42,813 nucleotides of DNA from Levilactobacillus angrenensis (GCF_003946085.1 NZ_RHOB01000019.1:1-42813), one strand, 5' to 3'; shown: positions 1-8,866, counted from the stretch's first letter. Numbers and translations are program-made. Notes: a model not told the origin generated them from the sequence alone.

Positions 1-178
1 TTTCTTTCTCTTGAAATGTGGTAGTGGATGGACATAGATCTGCGACTATATCCCTTTTTTGTACCCATTTTTACTCTATACAGTATACAAAAATATCCGC
101 TGCCAGTAACCAATTAAGTTGATTACCAACAACAGATATTTTAGAACCCTTTTTTTAAGTTCTATCGTGGTTGACCAG

Positions 179-1138
179 TTAAATCGTCAGGTCAAACCAA
201 AATGGATATTGGGTAACGCCGGCATAAACGTCAAAGAAGCGGCCACCCATTTCCTCGCCGTCGAGCTGACCATATTCAATGGCCGGCACAGTGAGGTGGA
301 CTTTATTGGTCTGGTAGTAGTGGACAGCCTTGGACGTTAAATGCTTTTTAAAGACCAAGCGCAGGGCTAACCAGAGTAGTTTGAAGAAATTGGGCTTCTC
401 AATCACCACGAGATGCAACTGGTGATCGGTAATCGTGGCGCCCGGGGCAATGCCCACCCCGCCACCGAAGTAGGGATGGTTAGTTGTAGTTACCAAGAAG
501 GCGTTCGGATAGATATCGCGTTGGTTGCCAACGTGGACCGTCAGGGTGAATCCCGTTTGGTTGTAATATACATCTAACGCCGAAGCTAGGTAAGAAAGCG
601 ACCCCAGATGGTGCTTGTTGAGCCAAATTTTGGCTTTGGATTGATTCGCCTGAGAAATAATGGCGGCATCAAAACCGATTCCCAAATTATTAGTGAAGAC
701 GCCACGTTCCTGCTTAATGGTTTCGTTGTAGGTACCCACGTCGTAGTTGATCGCGTGGGTGCAGTGAATGATTTGGTCAAACGCGTCTTCCCATTTCAGG
801 GACAAACCAGCGCCTCTAGCAAAGTCATTGCCGGAACCAATCGGGAGGTAGCTAACGGGAATCGGATAGTCTCGTGGGTGTTTCGTTAAGCCGTTGATGG
901 CTTCGTGGAGGGTACCGTCGCCCCCGATGGCAAGTACGACCCAATCTTGGTGGGGTTCATCGGGGAGCTGTTTCGCGAATTGCTCGCTTAGAAGAACTGT
1001 GTGGTGGGGGTAGGCCGAAACTGCTAGTTGGTAGGAGACCTGAGCAGTGTCTAGTCGCTCTTTGATCTGAGGCCAAAGCGTACCGGCGCGACCGCTTCCC
1101 GCATGTTCATTTAGGATGATATAGAACTGGACACTCAC
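179..1138 (-). CDS. Diacylglycerol kinase family lipid kinase (DgkB/YegS type)
   Basis: This 319-residue protein is a soluble lipid kinase of the DAGK-catalytic superfamily. Such enzymes phosphorylate diacylglycerol or a related lipid with ATP at the inner membrane face and recycle diacylglycerol released by lipoteichoic acid synthesis. The nucleotide motif GGDGT is at residues 72-76 followed by LHEAINGL, and the second signature IGSGNDFARG is at 100-109. Length matches the family. The start is GTG at 1138 with a GAGAGGAG ribosome binding site seven bases upstream. It stands alone, with a TATAAT box on the minus strand at 1171-1176. No clear terminator follows it. The substrate cannot be settled between diacylglycerol and other lipids such as sphingosine-like bases. 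Confidence 0.9.
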   Translation of the reverse strand: MSVQFYIILNEHAGSGRAGTLWPQIKERLDTAQVSYQLAVSAYPHHTVLLSEQFAKQLPDEPHQDWVVLAIGGDGTLHEAINGLTKHPRDYPIPVSYLPIGSGNDFARGAGLSLKWEDAFDQIIHCTHAINYDVGTYNETIKQERGVFTNNLGIGFDAAIISQANQSKAKIWLNKHHLGSLSYLASALDVYYNQTGFTLTVHVGNQRDIYPNAFLVTTTNHPYFGGGVGIAPGATITDHQLHLVVIEKPNFFKLLWLALRLVFKKHLTSKAVHYYQTNKVHLTVPAIEYGQLDGEEMGGRFFDVYAGVTQYPFWFDLTI

Positions 1139-1170
1139 CGTACTGCTCCTCTCAATTTTTAGTCCATTTC

Positions 1171-1176
1171 ATTATA
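1171..1176 (-). promoter_or_regulatory. -10 box of the lipid kinase gene
   Basis: A perfect TATAAT lies on the minus strand about 33 bases before the GTG start at 1138. No good -35 box is seen 16-18 bases upstream, so only the -10 is claimed. Confidence 0.45.
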
Positions 1177-1339
1177 AACGAAAACGTGCGGGGTGCCTAG
1201 TGATTATCGCAGTCTTTCCATAGTTGTAACAAATTGGCCGGTCAACGGCTTCATCCGGAAACTTAGTGGCGTGTCAAAAATGGGGGGCTGCGTCAGGGAT
1301 TTCGCCTGCTCCGGAGAAAAACTATTGCCCAAGCGCATC

Positions 1340-1373
1340 AAAAAAAGGTTCGGGACAGCTGTCTCGAACCTTT
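1340..1373 (-). terminator. Terminator of rpoY-rnjA
   Basis: The near-perfect stem GGTTCGGGACAGC/GCTGTCTCGAACC lies seven bases beyond the rnjA stop. It is followed on the minus strand by a run of T (the A run at 1340-1346 on the plus strand). An A-run also precedes it on the minus strand, so it could work in both directions. Confidence 0.85.
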
Positions 1374-1379
1374 AAGCAG

Positions 1380-3059
1380 TTACTTCGTCATGATGAACAT
1401 CGGGAGAATCATCGGGTGACGCTCCGTCTTCTCGAACAAGAAGTTTTGCAAGTCATCAATGACCGCGTTGCGGATGGAAGCCTCAGTGGCCTTCGGATTC
1501 CGCATGGCCCGACGAATCGTTTGGAAGACCCGCCGGCGACCTTCGTTGAGTAGCTCACCGGATTCGCGCATGTAGACGAATCCCCGGGAGAGCAGGTCAG
1601 GGCCAGCCTTGATTTCTTGGTTCTTTAGGTCGATGGTGGCCACGACGACCACGAGACCTTCTTCGGAAAGTAATTGGCGGTCGCGTAACACGACGTTACC
1701 AATGTCACCAATGCCAGAGCCGTCGATGTAGACGTCCCCAGCCGTGAAGTGACCGGCAACACGAGCTGAATCCTGAGTCAACGCTAACACGTCACCATTT
1801 TGCAGGATAAAGCTGTGATCCAGTGGCACGCCACATTGTTCTGCCAACTCGGTGTGGATCTTTAACATCCGGTACTCCCCGTGAATCGGCATGAAGAATT
1901 TCGGTTGCATCAGCCGTAGCATCAGCTTCTGTTCTTCTTGGCCACCGTGACCGGAAGTGTGAATATTATTGACCTTACCGTGAATGACGTTGGCGCCGGC
2001 TTCTTCCAGTTCGTTAATGACCCGGTTCACGGAAATCGTGTTACCCGGGATCGGGTTACTGGAGAAGACGACAGTGTCGCCAGGTTGAATCGAAATTTGC
2101 CGGTGGGTTCCGTTGGCGATCCGTGAAAGGGCCGCCATGGGTTCACCTTGCGAACCGGTACATAAAATCATGACTTTGTTCGCCGGCATCGAACGAATCG
2201 TGTTGGCGTCAACGAGCGCTTCGTCAGGGATGTTTAAGTACCCGAGTTCACGACCGTTAACAATTGCTGCTTCCATCGACCGACCAAAGACGGCGATTTT
2301 CCGACCATGAGCCAGCGCTGTTTCACAGGCAGTCTCAATCCGGGAAATGTTGGAAGCGAAAGTGGCAAAGATGACCCGGCCCTCGACTTGGTCAAAAATC
2401 TTGCGGATGGATTTACCCACCCATTTTTCTGACTTCGTCCAGATCGGGCGTTCAGCGTTCGTGCTATCAGACATTAAGCACAAAACGCCTTCGTCGCCCA
2501 GCTTGGCCATCTTTTGTAGATCAGGCGGCTGGTTGGTAACAGGTGTTAAGTCGAACTTATAGTCACCCGTTTCCACGATGGTGCCGACTGGTGTGTGAAC
2601 AGCGATTCCCAACGTATCAGGAATGGAGTGGGTCGTCCGGAAGAAGGTCACACTCATCTTCCGAAATTTGAGCACAGTGTCATCGTCAATTGTGTGTAGT
2701 TCAGTCGATTTAAGTAATCCGTGTTCTTCAAGCTTGTTTTTGATCAATGCTAAGGCTAACGGTCCCGCGTAAACGGGAACGTTGAGCGCTTTGAGTAAAT
2801 AAGGAATACCGCCAATATGGTCTTCGTGGCCGTGGGTAATCACTAGCGCCTTGATTTTGGCTTGGTTTTCAACGAGGTACTGGTAATCAGGAATCACATA
2901 GTCAATTCCTAACAGTTCGTCCTCTGGAAATTTAATCCCGGCATCAATTAAGATGATTTCATCCTGAAATTGGATACCGTAAGTGTTTTTCCCGATTTCG
3001 CCAAGTCCACCCACGCCAAAGATAGCGGTCTCGTTATTTTTGACGTTTAACTTGTTCAT
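1380..3059 (-). CDS. rnjA: Ribonuclease J1
   Basis: RNase J1 is a metallo-beta-lactamase/beta-CASP ribonuclease with 5'-3' exonuclease and endonuclease activity, central to mRNA decay in Firmicutes. The protein is 559 residues, the usual length. The metal-binding motif HGHEDH is intact at residues 76-81, with TGDYKFD and the C-terminal TSGHGGQEE motif in place. The ATG start at 3059 overlaps the rpoY stop as ATGA, so the two are translationally coupled, the same arrangement as in other Firmicutes. The paralogue RNase J2 is encoded at 24634-26496, so both subunits of the usual J1/J2 complex are in this window. Confidence 0.97.
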   Translation of the reverse strand: MNKLNVKNNETAIFGVGGLGEIGKNTYGIQFQDEIILIDAGIKFPEDELLGIDYVIPDYQYLVENQAKIKALVITHGHEDHIGGIPYLLKALNVPVYAGPLALALIKNKLEEHGLLKSTELHTIDDDTVLKFRKMSVTFFRTTHSIPDTLGIAVHTPVGTIVETGDYKFDLTPVTNQPPDLQKMAKLGDEGVLCLMSDSTNAERPIWTKSEKWVGKSIRKIFDQVEGRVIFATFASNISRIETACETALAHGRKIAVFGRSMEAAIVNGRELGYLNIPDEALVDANTIRSMPANKVMILCTGSQGEPMAALSRIANGTHRQISIQPGDTVVFSSNPIPGNTISVNRVINELEEAGANVIHGKVNNIHTSGHGGQEEQKLMLRLMQPKFFMPIHGEYRMLKIHTELAEQCGVPLDHSFILQNGDVLALTQDSARVAGHFTAGDVYIDGSGIGDIGNVVLRDRQLLSEEGLVVVVATIDLKNQEIKAGPDLLSRGFVYMRESGELLNEGRRRVFQTIRRAMRNPKATEASIRNAVIDDLQNFLFEKTERHPMILPMFIMTK

Positions 3060-3274
3060 TCAGTGAACTCCGTTAATTTGTAATTCGGATTCTGTTGTTC
3101 GTAAGCTAAGGTATTGCCCTCGATAGCTTCGATGAATTCGATATTGTGGTCCGTGTGGGCTTCCACTTGTGCCCGGGCTTCAACTTCGGTTGCGGCCTCC
3201 AGGTACAAAGAGTGCGTATCCTCGCGCTTAGGATTCCGCTTCTTATCTTCTTGGTAATATACTTTGTAAATCAC
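3056..3274 (-). CDS. rpoY: RNA polymerase epsilon subunit RpoY (DUF1447)
   Basis: This small protein binds Firmicute RNA polymerase (epsilon subunit, formerly YkzG). With the GTG start at 3274 it is 72 residues and begins [12 protein letters not shown], matching the MIYKVFYQE start of Bacillus YkzG. That start has AAGGAG at 3283-3288 with eight bases of spacing. A TTG at 3280 would sit only two bases from the ribosome binding site. It overlaps rnjA by four bases and is first in the two-gene operon. Confidence 0.93.
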   Translation of the reverse strand: MIYKVYYQEDKKRNPKREDTHSLYLEAATEVEARAQVEAHTDHNIEFIEAIEGNTLAYEQQNPNYKLTEFTE

Positions 3275-3413
3275 AGACAAAACTCCTTCAATTTAAACGA
3301 TTTAATTTATCGATTCGTGAGAGAACGATAGATTATTTATGTTCTGCCGAACTGCGGGTTGCTTACACAACAATTAGCACAATTTTAGCATAGTTTCAGC
3401 CGATTGTATAGAA

Positions 3414-3443
3414 TTACCACTGGACCAGAAAACATGCTATGAT
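3414..3443 (+). promoter_or_regulatory. Promoter of the membrane-anchored hypothetical gene
   Basis: TTACCA (3414-3419) is followed after 18 bases by TATGAT (3438-3443), with TGC directly before the -10 as in extended -10 promoters. It sits 32 bases before the gene start at 3476. Confidence 0.5.
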
Positions 3444-3475
3444 TAGACTAGCGTGAAGTGAACGGAGGAGACGCC

Positions 3476-3979
3476 ATGGCTCTAATAGTAGAAATCGTGA
3501 TTGGCATCATCATTGCCCTGGTTATTTATGTGATGATTCACCGAATGATCGTGCAGCGGGCAACCCGGATGGTCCGGCGTAATGCCCAGGATGAAACAGA
3601 TGTGGCGGTCAAAGCGGCCTTACAACGACTGGTCAATGACGACGTGTTGACGGAAGAAGAATGCCACATCTCATCAGCGGTGACGGTCGCGGATGTTTGG
3701 GGCAGAGGAGTCATGGCCTTTGAATACGCGATGCCAATTGGCATGGACGCGGAACGCCGCTTGCCCCAGCTGGAAGCGGCCTTCAACGAGGCACTAGCGA
3801 GTTTTAGTGCGGACCATGACATCAAGGCAGTCGTCGCTGGTCCGGCGTTTGTGGTCAGTGATATTTGGCTCTACGAGGGTCAACTGCACGTTGATGTGGC
3901 CTATCTGATGAATGAATCTACCGTGGAATACTTGAAAGATTTAAAGAAACTTAATGACCCGGCCATGCGCGATCAGTAA
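3476..3979 (+). CDS. Uncharacterised membrane-anchored protein
   Basis: I do not recognise this family. The protein is 167 residues from the ATG at 3476, chosen because GGAGGAG lies five bases upstream; an upstream GTG at 3458 has no ribosome binding site. Residues 1-21 (MALIVEIVIGIIIALVIYVMI) form a single hydrophobic helix followed by a basic stretch (HRMIVQRATRMVRR), which predicts an N-terminal anchor with the rest in the cytoplasm. The remainder is a mixed alpha/beta region without cysteines. It is monocistronic and divergent from rpoY-rnjA. No terminator is obvious, and an unrelated promoter-like sequence begins about 30 bases after its stop. Confidence 0.75.
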   Translation: MALIVEIVIGIIIALVIYVMIHRMIVQRATRMVRRNAQDETDVAVKAALQRLVNDDVLTEEECHISSAVTVADVWGRGVMAFEYAMPIGMDAERRLPQLEAAFNEALASFSADHDIKAVVAGPAFVVSDIWLYEGQLHVDVAYLMNESTVEYLKDLKKLNDPAMRDQ

Positions 3980-4011
3980 GTCACGTTTAAAGATTGTTAA
4001 AATAATCACAA

Positions 4012-4112
4012 TATAATAGAAGAAACACGTTCGTTAGCTGCGGCTGATTCGCCAGCAAACGTGATGATTAGGCGCTTTTGCCCCGGTTGAACGGGGACAA
4101 GGGGGCTTTTTT
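4012..4112 (+). ncRNA. Candidate orphan structured RNA with intrinsic terminator
   Basis: A TATAAT box at 4012-4017 is followed by the perfect stem CACGTT/AACGTG (4026-4031 with 4058-4063), which encloses a smaller hairpin. Next come two competing hairpins. CCCCG/CGGGG (4081-4085 with 4092-4096) shares its left arm with GCCCC/GGGGC (4080-4084 with about 4102-4106). The latter ends in six T at 4107-4112, the form of an attenuator or a short terminated RNA. No intact plus-strand gene follows. The -35 region is poor, and no known riboswitch class is recognised. Confidence 0.4.
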
Positions 4113-4200
4113 GTTGTCGGAAGAGTGGTGAGCGACCGACGGGTAGATAGGAGACTGACTGTGTGAGTTAGACTTAGTTCAACTCAGCTAGCCGTCAGTA

Positions 4201-4305
4201 ACGTATGCGATTGGTTTGAACGACAGTATCGTTCCTAAAGAAAAGATTAAGGAAGGGAACGTGGTGGTTACAAAAGATGATTTCATTTCGTTAGTAATCG
4301 TGTAA
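4201..4305 (+). pseudogene. Possible decayed coding remnant
   Basis: An in-frame stretch reads like protein (AIGLNDSIVPKEKIKEG at its start, then NVVVTKDDFISLVIV and a TAA at 4303-4305). It lacks a credible start codon, and a TAG lies just upstream in frame. It may be the C-terminal end of a gene lost from this gap, perhaps one once controlled by the attenuator-like RNA at 4012-4112. It could also be chance. The family is not recognised. Confidence 0.2.
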
Positions 4306-4344
4306 GGGTTAGGGGATGACTAGAATTGGCTAGCTAATGAATCG

Positions 4345-4450
4345 GGGATGTCGACTCAAACTTGAGGTCCAAGACCGCTCCTTGGCGCCCTCAGCGTTCC
4401 AACTCATCTCTAGTGGACGGTAGGCGGCCAGCCCACACCCATTTAGTCGT
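4345..4450 (+). repeat. Intergenic repeat copy A (3' part of the large element)
   Basis: The sequence matches the 3' part of the element at 14543-15026. The best block is 4394-4431 (GCGTTCCAACTCATCTCT followed by AGTGGACGGTAGGCGGCCAG), against 14896-14934. Similarity extends upstream through a shared GAGGT..AGACCG segment and downstream to GTCGTGAACG near 4447. The left partner of the long stem found in the full copy is absent here, so this copy is truncated. The rest of the 3980-4524 gap holds the RNA candidate, two plain hairpins (4116-4140 and 4154-4199) and the possible coding remnant. Confidence 0.6.
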
Positions 4451-4454
4451 GAAC

Positions 4455-4486
4455 GAAAAAGAGCCTGGACAAGACTGTCCAAGCTC
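4455..4486 (-). terminator. Terminator of def
   Basis: The stem GAGC-C-TGGACA/TGTCCA-A-GCTC lies 38 bases past the def stop and is followed on the minus strand by five T. Confidence 0.85.
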
Positions 4487-4524
4487 CCAGATGATTTTGA
4501 TTGAACCAAATGCTGTAGTGGTAA

Positions 4525-5085
4525 CTACTCAATCATAACCATGTCATCGTTACGGGCGAACGGTTCGTCCTTATTGATGTGATCGTAGAATAGCGTCCGG
4601 TGCATATGGTCGATTTCGTGTTGGCAGACGATAGCGGGGTAATTCTTCAGGCGAACCTGATGCTTTTCTCCATTAACGTCGTAGTAACGTAAGGTGATGC
4701 GGTCGTGACGGGGGACGAAGCCAGGCACGTCACGGTCTACGGATAAGCATCCTTCACCCTCGGTCAAAGCGCCCATCTGAACGGATTCAGAGACGATGAC
4801 CGGATTGATGATGACATCGGTAAATGGTGACTTGCCACCTTCTTCGGGAGCAGGGACCAAGACGGATGCCATCTTCTTGGAGACCCCCACTTGGGGAGCG
4901 GCCAAGCCGACACCGGCCCGCAAACCATACTTCTTACATTGTTCTGGATCTTGCGAAACCACTAAGTATTCCATTAAGTCCTTGGCGAGTTGTTGATCCT
5001 CCGCTGAGAGGGGGAACGTGACGTCCGCAGCCTCTTGGCGTAAGACGGGGTCGCCGTCACGGACAATATCTTTCATGAGAAACAC
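4525..5085 (-). CDS. def: Peptide deformylase
   Basis: Peptide deformylase removes the formyl group from N-terminal methionine of nascent proteins, using a metal bound by one Cys and two His. All three signatures are present: GVGLAAPQ, EGCLS and HEIDH. The GTG at 5085 gives 186 residues starting MFLMKDIVRDGDPVLR. It is preferred because GGAGGT lies eight bases upstream (5094-5099); TTG at 5091 is too close and ATG at 5076 is 17 bases away. The gene is monocistronic and divergent from the pdh operon. Confidence 0.96.
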   Translation of the reverse strand: MFLMKDIVRDGDPVLRQEAADVTFPLSAEDQQLAKDLMEYLVVSQDPEQCKKYGLRAGVGLAAPQVGVSKKMASVLVPAPEEGGKSPFTDVIINPVIVSESVQMGALTEGEGCLSVDRDVPGFVPRHDRITLRYYDVNGEKHQVRLKNYPAIVCQHEIDHMHRTLFYDHINKDEPFARNDDMVMIE

Positions 5086-5161
5086 GAGCAATTACCTCCG
5101 CTTAAATTTAAATCTAGTTATTTTCCATTGTAACATATCCACGAAAAGAAATGAAATGAAA

Positions 5162-5175
5162 AGAAAACGGTTACT
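5162..5175 (+). promoter_or_regulatory. cre-like site between def and pdhA
   Basis: AGAAAACGGTTACT resembles the CcpA-binding cre consensus TGWAANCGNTNWCA, apart from its first and last bases. It lies about 85 bases upstream of the proposed pdhA -35. Carbon catabolite control of PDH is plausible, but the match is imperfect. Confidence 0.25.
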
Positions 5176-5259
5176 ATTTTCAAAAAAAGACGAAAACGGA
5201 TAATCACAACTGGGAGTAGGGGTTTGGCCGAATCCCTTTATTTGTCCCAATGAAAGGGC

Positions 5260-5288
5260 TTGCATGACTTCTGAAAAAATGGTACATT
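5260..5288 (+). promoter_or_regulatory. Candidate pdh operon promoter
   Basis: TTGCAT (5260-5265) and TACATT (5283-5288) are separated by 17 bases and lie about 80 bases before pdhA. Each box matches the consensus at about four of six positions. Confidence 0.4.
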
Positions 5289-5312
5289 TTAAACGTAGTC
5301 AGGAAACGCAAC

Positions 5313-5333
5313 GTTAACTCACTTTTAGTTAAC
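5313..5333 (+). promoter_or_regulatory. Inverted repeat in the pdhA leader
   Basis: GTTAACT (5313-5319) and AGTTAAC (5327-5333) form a perfect seven-base dyad with a seven-base spacer, just downstream of the proposed start of transcription and 34 bases before the pdhA ATG. It could be an operator or an mRNA hairpin; no T-run follows. Confidence 0.4.
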
Positions 5334-5366
5334 AATTTCATATCAAGTGAAAGGAAAGTGTTACTT

Positions 5367-6482
5367 ATGGCTAATGGAAGCAAACAGATTGTAGACTTTG
5401 CCAAAATCAAAGCTACGATGGCTGATCCGTATAAGCACCCGGTTCAAGTCATCAATGGAGATGGCAAGGTTGTTGATCCAGACACGTTGGCAAAATATTC
5501 AGATGACCAACTTGTTGACTTCATGAAGAAAATGGTTTGGGAGCGTACTTTACACGAACAAACAATGAACTTCTCCCGTCAGGGTCGCCTCGGTTTCTAT
5601 GCTCCAACTGCCGGTGAGGAAGCCAGTGAAATGGGAAGTGTTACCGCATTTAAGGAACAAGACTTCCTGTTACCTGCATACCGTGATTTACCACAAATGA
5701 TTCAACACGGTACTACCGTTGCAAAAGGTTTCTTATGGTCCAAGGGTCATGTTGAAGGTAACCAACACGAAAACCCTAACATGATGTTCCCACAAATTAT
5801 CATCGGTGCCCAATACGTTGAAACTGCCGGCGTTGCTTTGGGTATCCAAAAGAACGGCGACAAAGACCGTGTTGCCTTTGTTTACACCGGTGATGGTGGT
5901 ACTTCACAAGGTGACTGGTATGAAGGTGTTAACTTCACCAGTGCATACCAAGCACCTGCTGTATTCTTTGTACAAAACAACGGCTGGGCAATTTCCGTTC
6001 CACGGAAGAAGCAAACTGCTGCTGAAACGTTAGCACAAAAGGCCGTTGCCATGGGTGTTCCTTCCGTCCAAGTTGATGGGATGGATATCGTGGCCGTTCA
6101 CGAAGTTGCTAAGGAAGCTCGTGAATTTGCTGCCGCTGGTAATGGTCCAGTTGTTATTGAAACGTTAACTTACCGTTACGGCGCTCACTCTTCTGCTGGT
6201 GATGATCCTTCTCGTTACCGGACTAAGGAAGAAGAAAAGCCTTGGTTCGATGCTGATCCATTGATTCGTATGCGGAAGGTCTTAACTGACAAGGGTATTT
6301 GGTCACAAGATCAAGAAGACAAGTTAGTTGAAGAATACAAAGACGAATTCAAGGATGCTATGAAGGAAGCTGAAGCAGCACCTGCACAAAAGGTTTCTGA
6401 CTTCTTGAAGTGGACTTACAATGTTCCTACTCCAGCCGTTAAGAAACAAATTGCAGAATTCGAAGCAAAGGAGTCGAAGTAA
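5367..6482 (+). CDS. pdhA: Pyruvate dehydrogenase E1 component, alpha subunit
   Basis: E1-alpha binds thiamine diphosphate and, with E1-beta, decarboxylates pyruvate and passes the acetyl group to the lipoyl arm of E2. The protein is 371 residues with the thiamine-diphosphate motif GDGGTSQGDWYEG from residue 175 to the NN at 204-205, and the HSSAGDDPSRYR phosphorylation-loop-like segment near 264-275. The ATG at 5367 has AAGGAAAG eight bases upstream. It is first in pdhABCD, two bases from pdhB. Codon use is rich in GTT, GCT and AAG codons, as in highly expressed genes. Confidence 0.96.
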   Translation: MANGSKQIVDFAKIKATMADPYKHPVQVINGDGKVVDPDTLAKYSDDQLVDFMKKMVWERTLHEQTMNFSRQGRLGFYAPTAGEEASEMGSVTAFKEQDFLLPAYRDLPQMIQHGTTVAKGFLWSKGHVEGNQHENPNMMFPQIIIGAQYVETAGVALGIQKNGDKDRVAFVYTGDGGTSQGDWYEGVNFTSAYQAPAVFFVQNNGWAISVPRKKQTAAETLAQKAVAMGVPSVQVDGMDIVAVHEVAKEAREFAAAGNGPVVIETLTYRYGAHSSAGDDPSRYRTKEEEKPWFDADPLIRMRKVLTDKGIWSQDQEDKLVEEYKDEFKDAMKEAEAAPAQKVSDFLKWTYNVPTPAVKKQIAEFEAKESK

Positions 6483-6484
6483 TC

Positions 6485-7462
6485 ATGGCTAAAATGACTT
6501 ATATCAAAGCGATCACTTCTGGTCTGGATCAAGTCTTAGCGGATGATCCTAAGACATTGATCTTCGGTGAAGATGTTGGTAAAAACGGTGGTGTGTTCCG
6601 GACCACTGTTGACTTACAAGACAAGTACGGTGAAGACCGGGTCTTCGATACCCCACTTGCTGAATCTGGTATTTTAGGTTTAGCTATTGGTTTATCCTTA
6701 ACCGGTTGGCGGCCAATTCCTGAAATCCAATTCATGGGCTTCACTTTCGAAGCAATGGATGGGATCGTTGGGCAATTAGCTCGTGACCACTACCGCTTCG
6801 GTGGCCAAAAGAACTTCCCTGTTACTATCCGGACACCATTTGGTGGTGGGACTCATACCGCTGAAATGCACGCCGATAACTTGGAAAACTACTTCGTTAG
6901 CACCCCAGGTCTGCGGGTTGTAACACCTGCTAACCCATACGATGCTAAGGGCTTGGTTATCTCCGCTATCGAAAGCGACGACCCAGTTCTGTTCATGGAA
7001 AACTTGAAACTTTACCGTTCAATGAAGGATGAAGTTCCAGATGACAAGTACACTGTTCCGTTGGACTCCGCTAAGGTTGTTCGCGAAGGTACTGATATTA
7101 CCCTCGTGGCCTACAGTGCTGAAGTCAACGAAGCTTTGACCGCTGCCGATGCTTTAGCTAAGGACAACATCTCTGCTGAAGTTATTGACTTGCGTTCCTT
7201 GTCACCAATTGACACTGATACGATCTACGCTTCAATCGACAAGACCCACAAGGTTGTTGTCATTCAAGAAGCACAACGGATGGCCGGTGTCGGCGCCGTG
7301 GTTGCATCAGACATTGCTGAAGACAAGATCATGTCATTGGATGCCCCAATTGGCCGGGTAGCTGCGCCAGATAGCGTTTACCCATTTGCCCAAGCTGAAA
7401 ATGACTGGATCCCTAACTCCGATGATATCGAAGCTAAGGCTCGCGAAATCTTCAACTACTAA
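6485..7462 (+). CDS. pdhB: Pyruvate dehydrogenase E1 component, beta subunit
   Basis: E1-beta completes the alpha2beta2 decarboxylase. The 325-residue protein opens with MTYIKAITSGLDQVLADDP and FGEDVGKNGGVFR, typical of the transketolase pyrimidine-binding domain (residues about 1-175). The transketolase C-terminal domain follows, with VVVIQEAQRMAGVGA. GGAGTCG-type sequence at the end of pdhA serves as ribosome binding site. It lies two bases after the pdhA stop, so the two subunits are coupled. Confidence 0.96.
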   Translation: MAKMTYIKAITSGLDQVLADDPKTLIFGEDVGKNGGVFRTTVDLQDKYGEDRVFDTPLAESGILGLAIGLSLTGWRPIPEIQFMGFTFEAMDGIVGQLARDHYRFGGQKNFPVTIRTPFGGGTHTAEMHADNLENYFVSTPGLRVVTPANPYDAKGLVISAIESDDPVLFMENLKLYRSMKDEVPDDKYTVPLDSAKVVREGTDITLVAYSAEVNEALTAADALAKDNISAEVIDLRSLSPIDTDTIYASIDKTHKVVVIQEAQRMAGVGAVVASDIAEDKIMSLDAPIGRVAAPDSVYPFAQAENDWIPNSDDIEAKAREIFNY

Positions 7463-7496
7463 AATTAACATCTAAACATTAAACGATAAAATTAAC

Positions 7497-7511
7497 GATG
7501 TGGGAGACATC
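7497..7511 (+). promoter_or_regulatory. Intercistronic hairpin between pdhB and pdhC
   Basis: GATGT/ACATC with a five-base loop sits in the 80-base pdhB-pdhC spacer, the only real gap within the operon. No T-run follows, so it is more likely an mRNA processing or stabilising stem than a terminator. Confidence 0.35.
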
Positions 7512-7542
7512 CTGCATTAGATGAAAGAAAGGAAGTTTTCCC

Positions 7543-8859
7543 ATGGCTTATACGTTCAAACTCCCAGAGCTTGGTGAAGGAATGGCCGAAGGCGAAATTT
7601 CTTCATGGCTTGTTAAAGAAGGAGACGCAGTTAAGGAAGACGACACGTTAGTCGAAATCCAAAACGATAAGTCTGTTTCGGAATTACCATCACCCGTTGC
7701 TGGTACTGTATCACAAATTGTTGCACAAGAAGGGGACACTGTTGAAATTGGCGACCCACTGATCGTCATTGACGATGGTTCTGATACCCCTGCTGACTTG
7801 AGCAAAGCTAGCGACTCTGCAGACGATGCTCCAGCTGAAGAAGCTGCCCCAGCACCTGAACCAGAACCAGCCGCAGCAGCACCTGCTCCAGCTGCCGCTC
7901 CTACTGGTGTCCCAGCTGCTTCAGATCCTAACAAGTTAGTTATGGCAATGCCATCTGTCCGTCAATACGCACGTGACAAGGGTGTTGACATTACCCAGGT
8001 TGCCCCAACCGGGAACCACGGGCAAGTTTTGAAGGCTGATATCGACAACTTCAATGGCGCCGCTGCACCTGTAGCCGCTGCTGCTCCAGCTGCCGAAGCT
8101 GGTGGCAAGGCCGTTACGGGTCAAGCTATCAAGCCTTGGAACGCTGACAACCCAGATCTTGAAACTCGTGAACCAATGTCACCAATGCGGAAGATCATTG
8201 CCAAGAGCATGCGTACTTCCAAGGACATTGCGCCTCACGTAACGTCATTTGACGAAGTTGAAGTATCTGCTTTGATGGCCAACCGGAAGAAGTACAAGCA
8301 AGCTGCCGCTGACAAGGACATCCACTTGACCTTCTTACCTTACATTGTTAAGGCTTTGGTTGCTGTTATGAAGAAGTACCCTGAATTGAACGCATCTATT
8401 GATGACACGACTCAGGAAATCGTTTACAAGCACTACTACAACATTGGTATCGCTACCAACACTGATGATGGTCTTTATGTACCAAACATCAAGGCAGCTG
8501 ATTCCAAGGGTATGTTTGAAATCGCTAAGGAAATCAGTGAAAACACCCAAGCTGCTTACGACAACAAGTTAAGCCCAGCTTCCATGGCCGGTGGTTCTGT
8601 CACGATTTCTAACGTCGGCTCAATCGGTGGTGGCTGGTTCACGCCAGTTATCAACCAACCTGAAGTTGCTATTTTAGGTGTTGGCCGGATTGAAAAGGCT
8701 CCTGTTGTTAACGAAGATGGCGACATCGTTGTTGGCCGCATGTTGAAGCTTTCTCTGAGTTACGATCACCGTCTGATTGATGGTGCCTTAGCTCAAAATA
8801 TTTTGAACGACATGAAGGCATTGTTACATGATCCTGAAATGTTGTTAATGGAAGGGTAG
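7543..8859 (+). CDS. pdhC: Dihydrolipoamide acetyltransferase, E2 of PDH
   Basis: E2 forms the core of the PDH complex and transfers acetyl groups from its lipoyl lysine to CoA. The 438-residue protein has one lipoyl domain (residues 1-78; acceptor Lys43 in [10 protein letters not shown]). An Ala/Pro/Glu-rich linker (about 88-128) and an E1/E3-binding domain (about 133-172, [14 protein letters not shown]) follow, then a second Ala/Pro linker. The catalytic domain ends with the active-site [18 protein letters not shown] lies seven bases before the ATG. Many E2 proteins carry two or three lipoyl domains; this one has one. Confidence 0.97.
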   Translation: MAYTFKLPELGEGMAEGEISSWLVKEGDAVKEDDTLVEIQNDKSVSELPSPVAGTVSQIVAQEGDTVEIGDPLIVIDDGSDTPADLSKASDSADDAPAEEAAPAPEPEPAAAAPAPAAAPTGVPAASDPNKLVMAMPSVRQYARDKGVDITQVAPTGNHGQVLKADIDNFNGAAAPVAAAAPAAEAGGKAVTGQAIKPWNADNPDLETREPMSPMRKIIAKSMRTSKDIAPHVTSFDEVEVSALMANRKKYKQAAADKDIHLTFLPYIVKALVAVMKKYPELNASIDDTTQEIVYKHYYNIGIATNTDDGLYVPNIKAADSKGMFEIAKEISENTQAAYDNKLSPASMAGGSVTISNVGSIGGGWFTPVINQPEVAILGVGRIEKAPVVNEDGDIVVGRMLKLSLSYDHRLIDGALAQNILNDMKALLHDPEMLLMEG

Positions 8860-8866
8860 GAATAAT

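Noticed and set aside
150-178. Hairpin AGAAC/GTTCT as terminator of the lipid kinase gene
   Set aside because: Only five pairs, with an A/T loop and no T-run after it on the minus strand.
7548-7934. 128-codon minus-strand frame rich in Gly, Ala and Ser inside pdhC
   Set aside because: It is the antisense shadow of the Ala/Pro-rich linker of E2, with no ribosome binding site or family resemblance.
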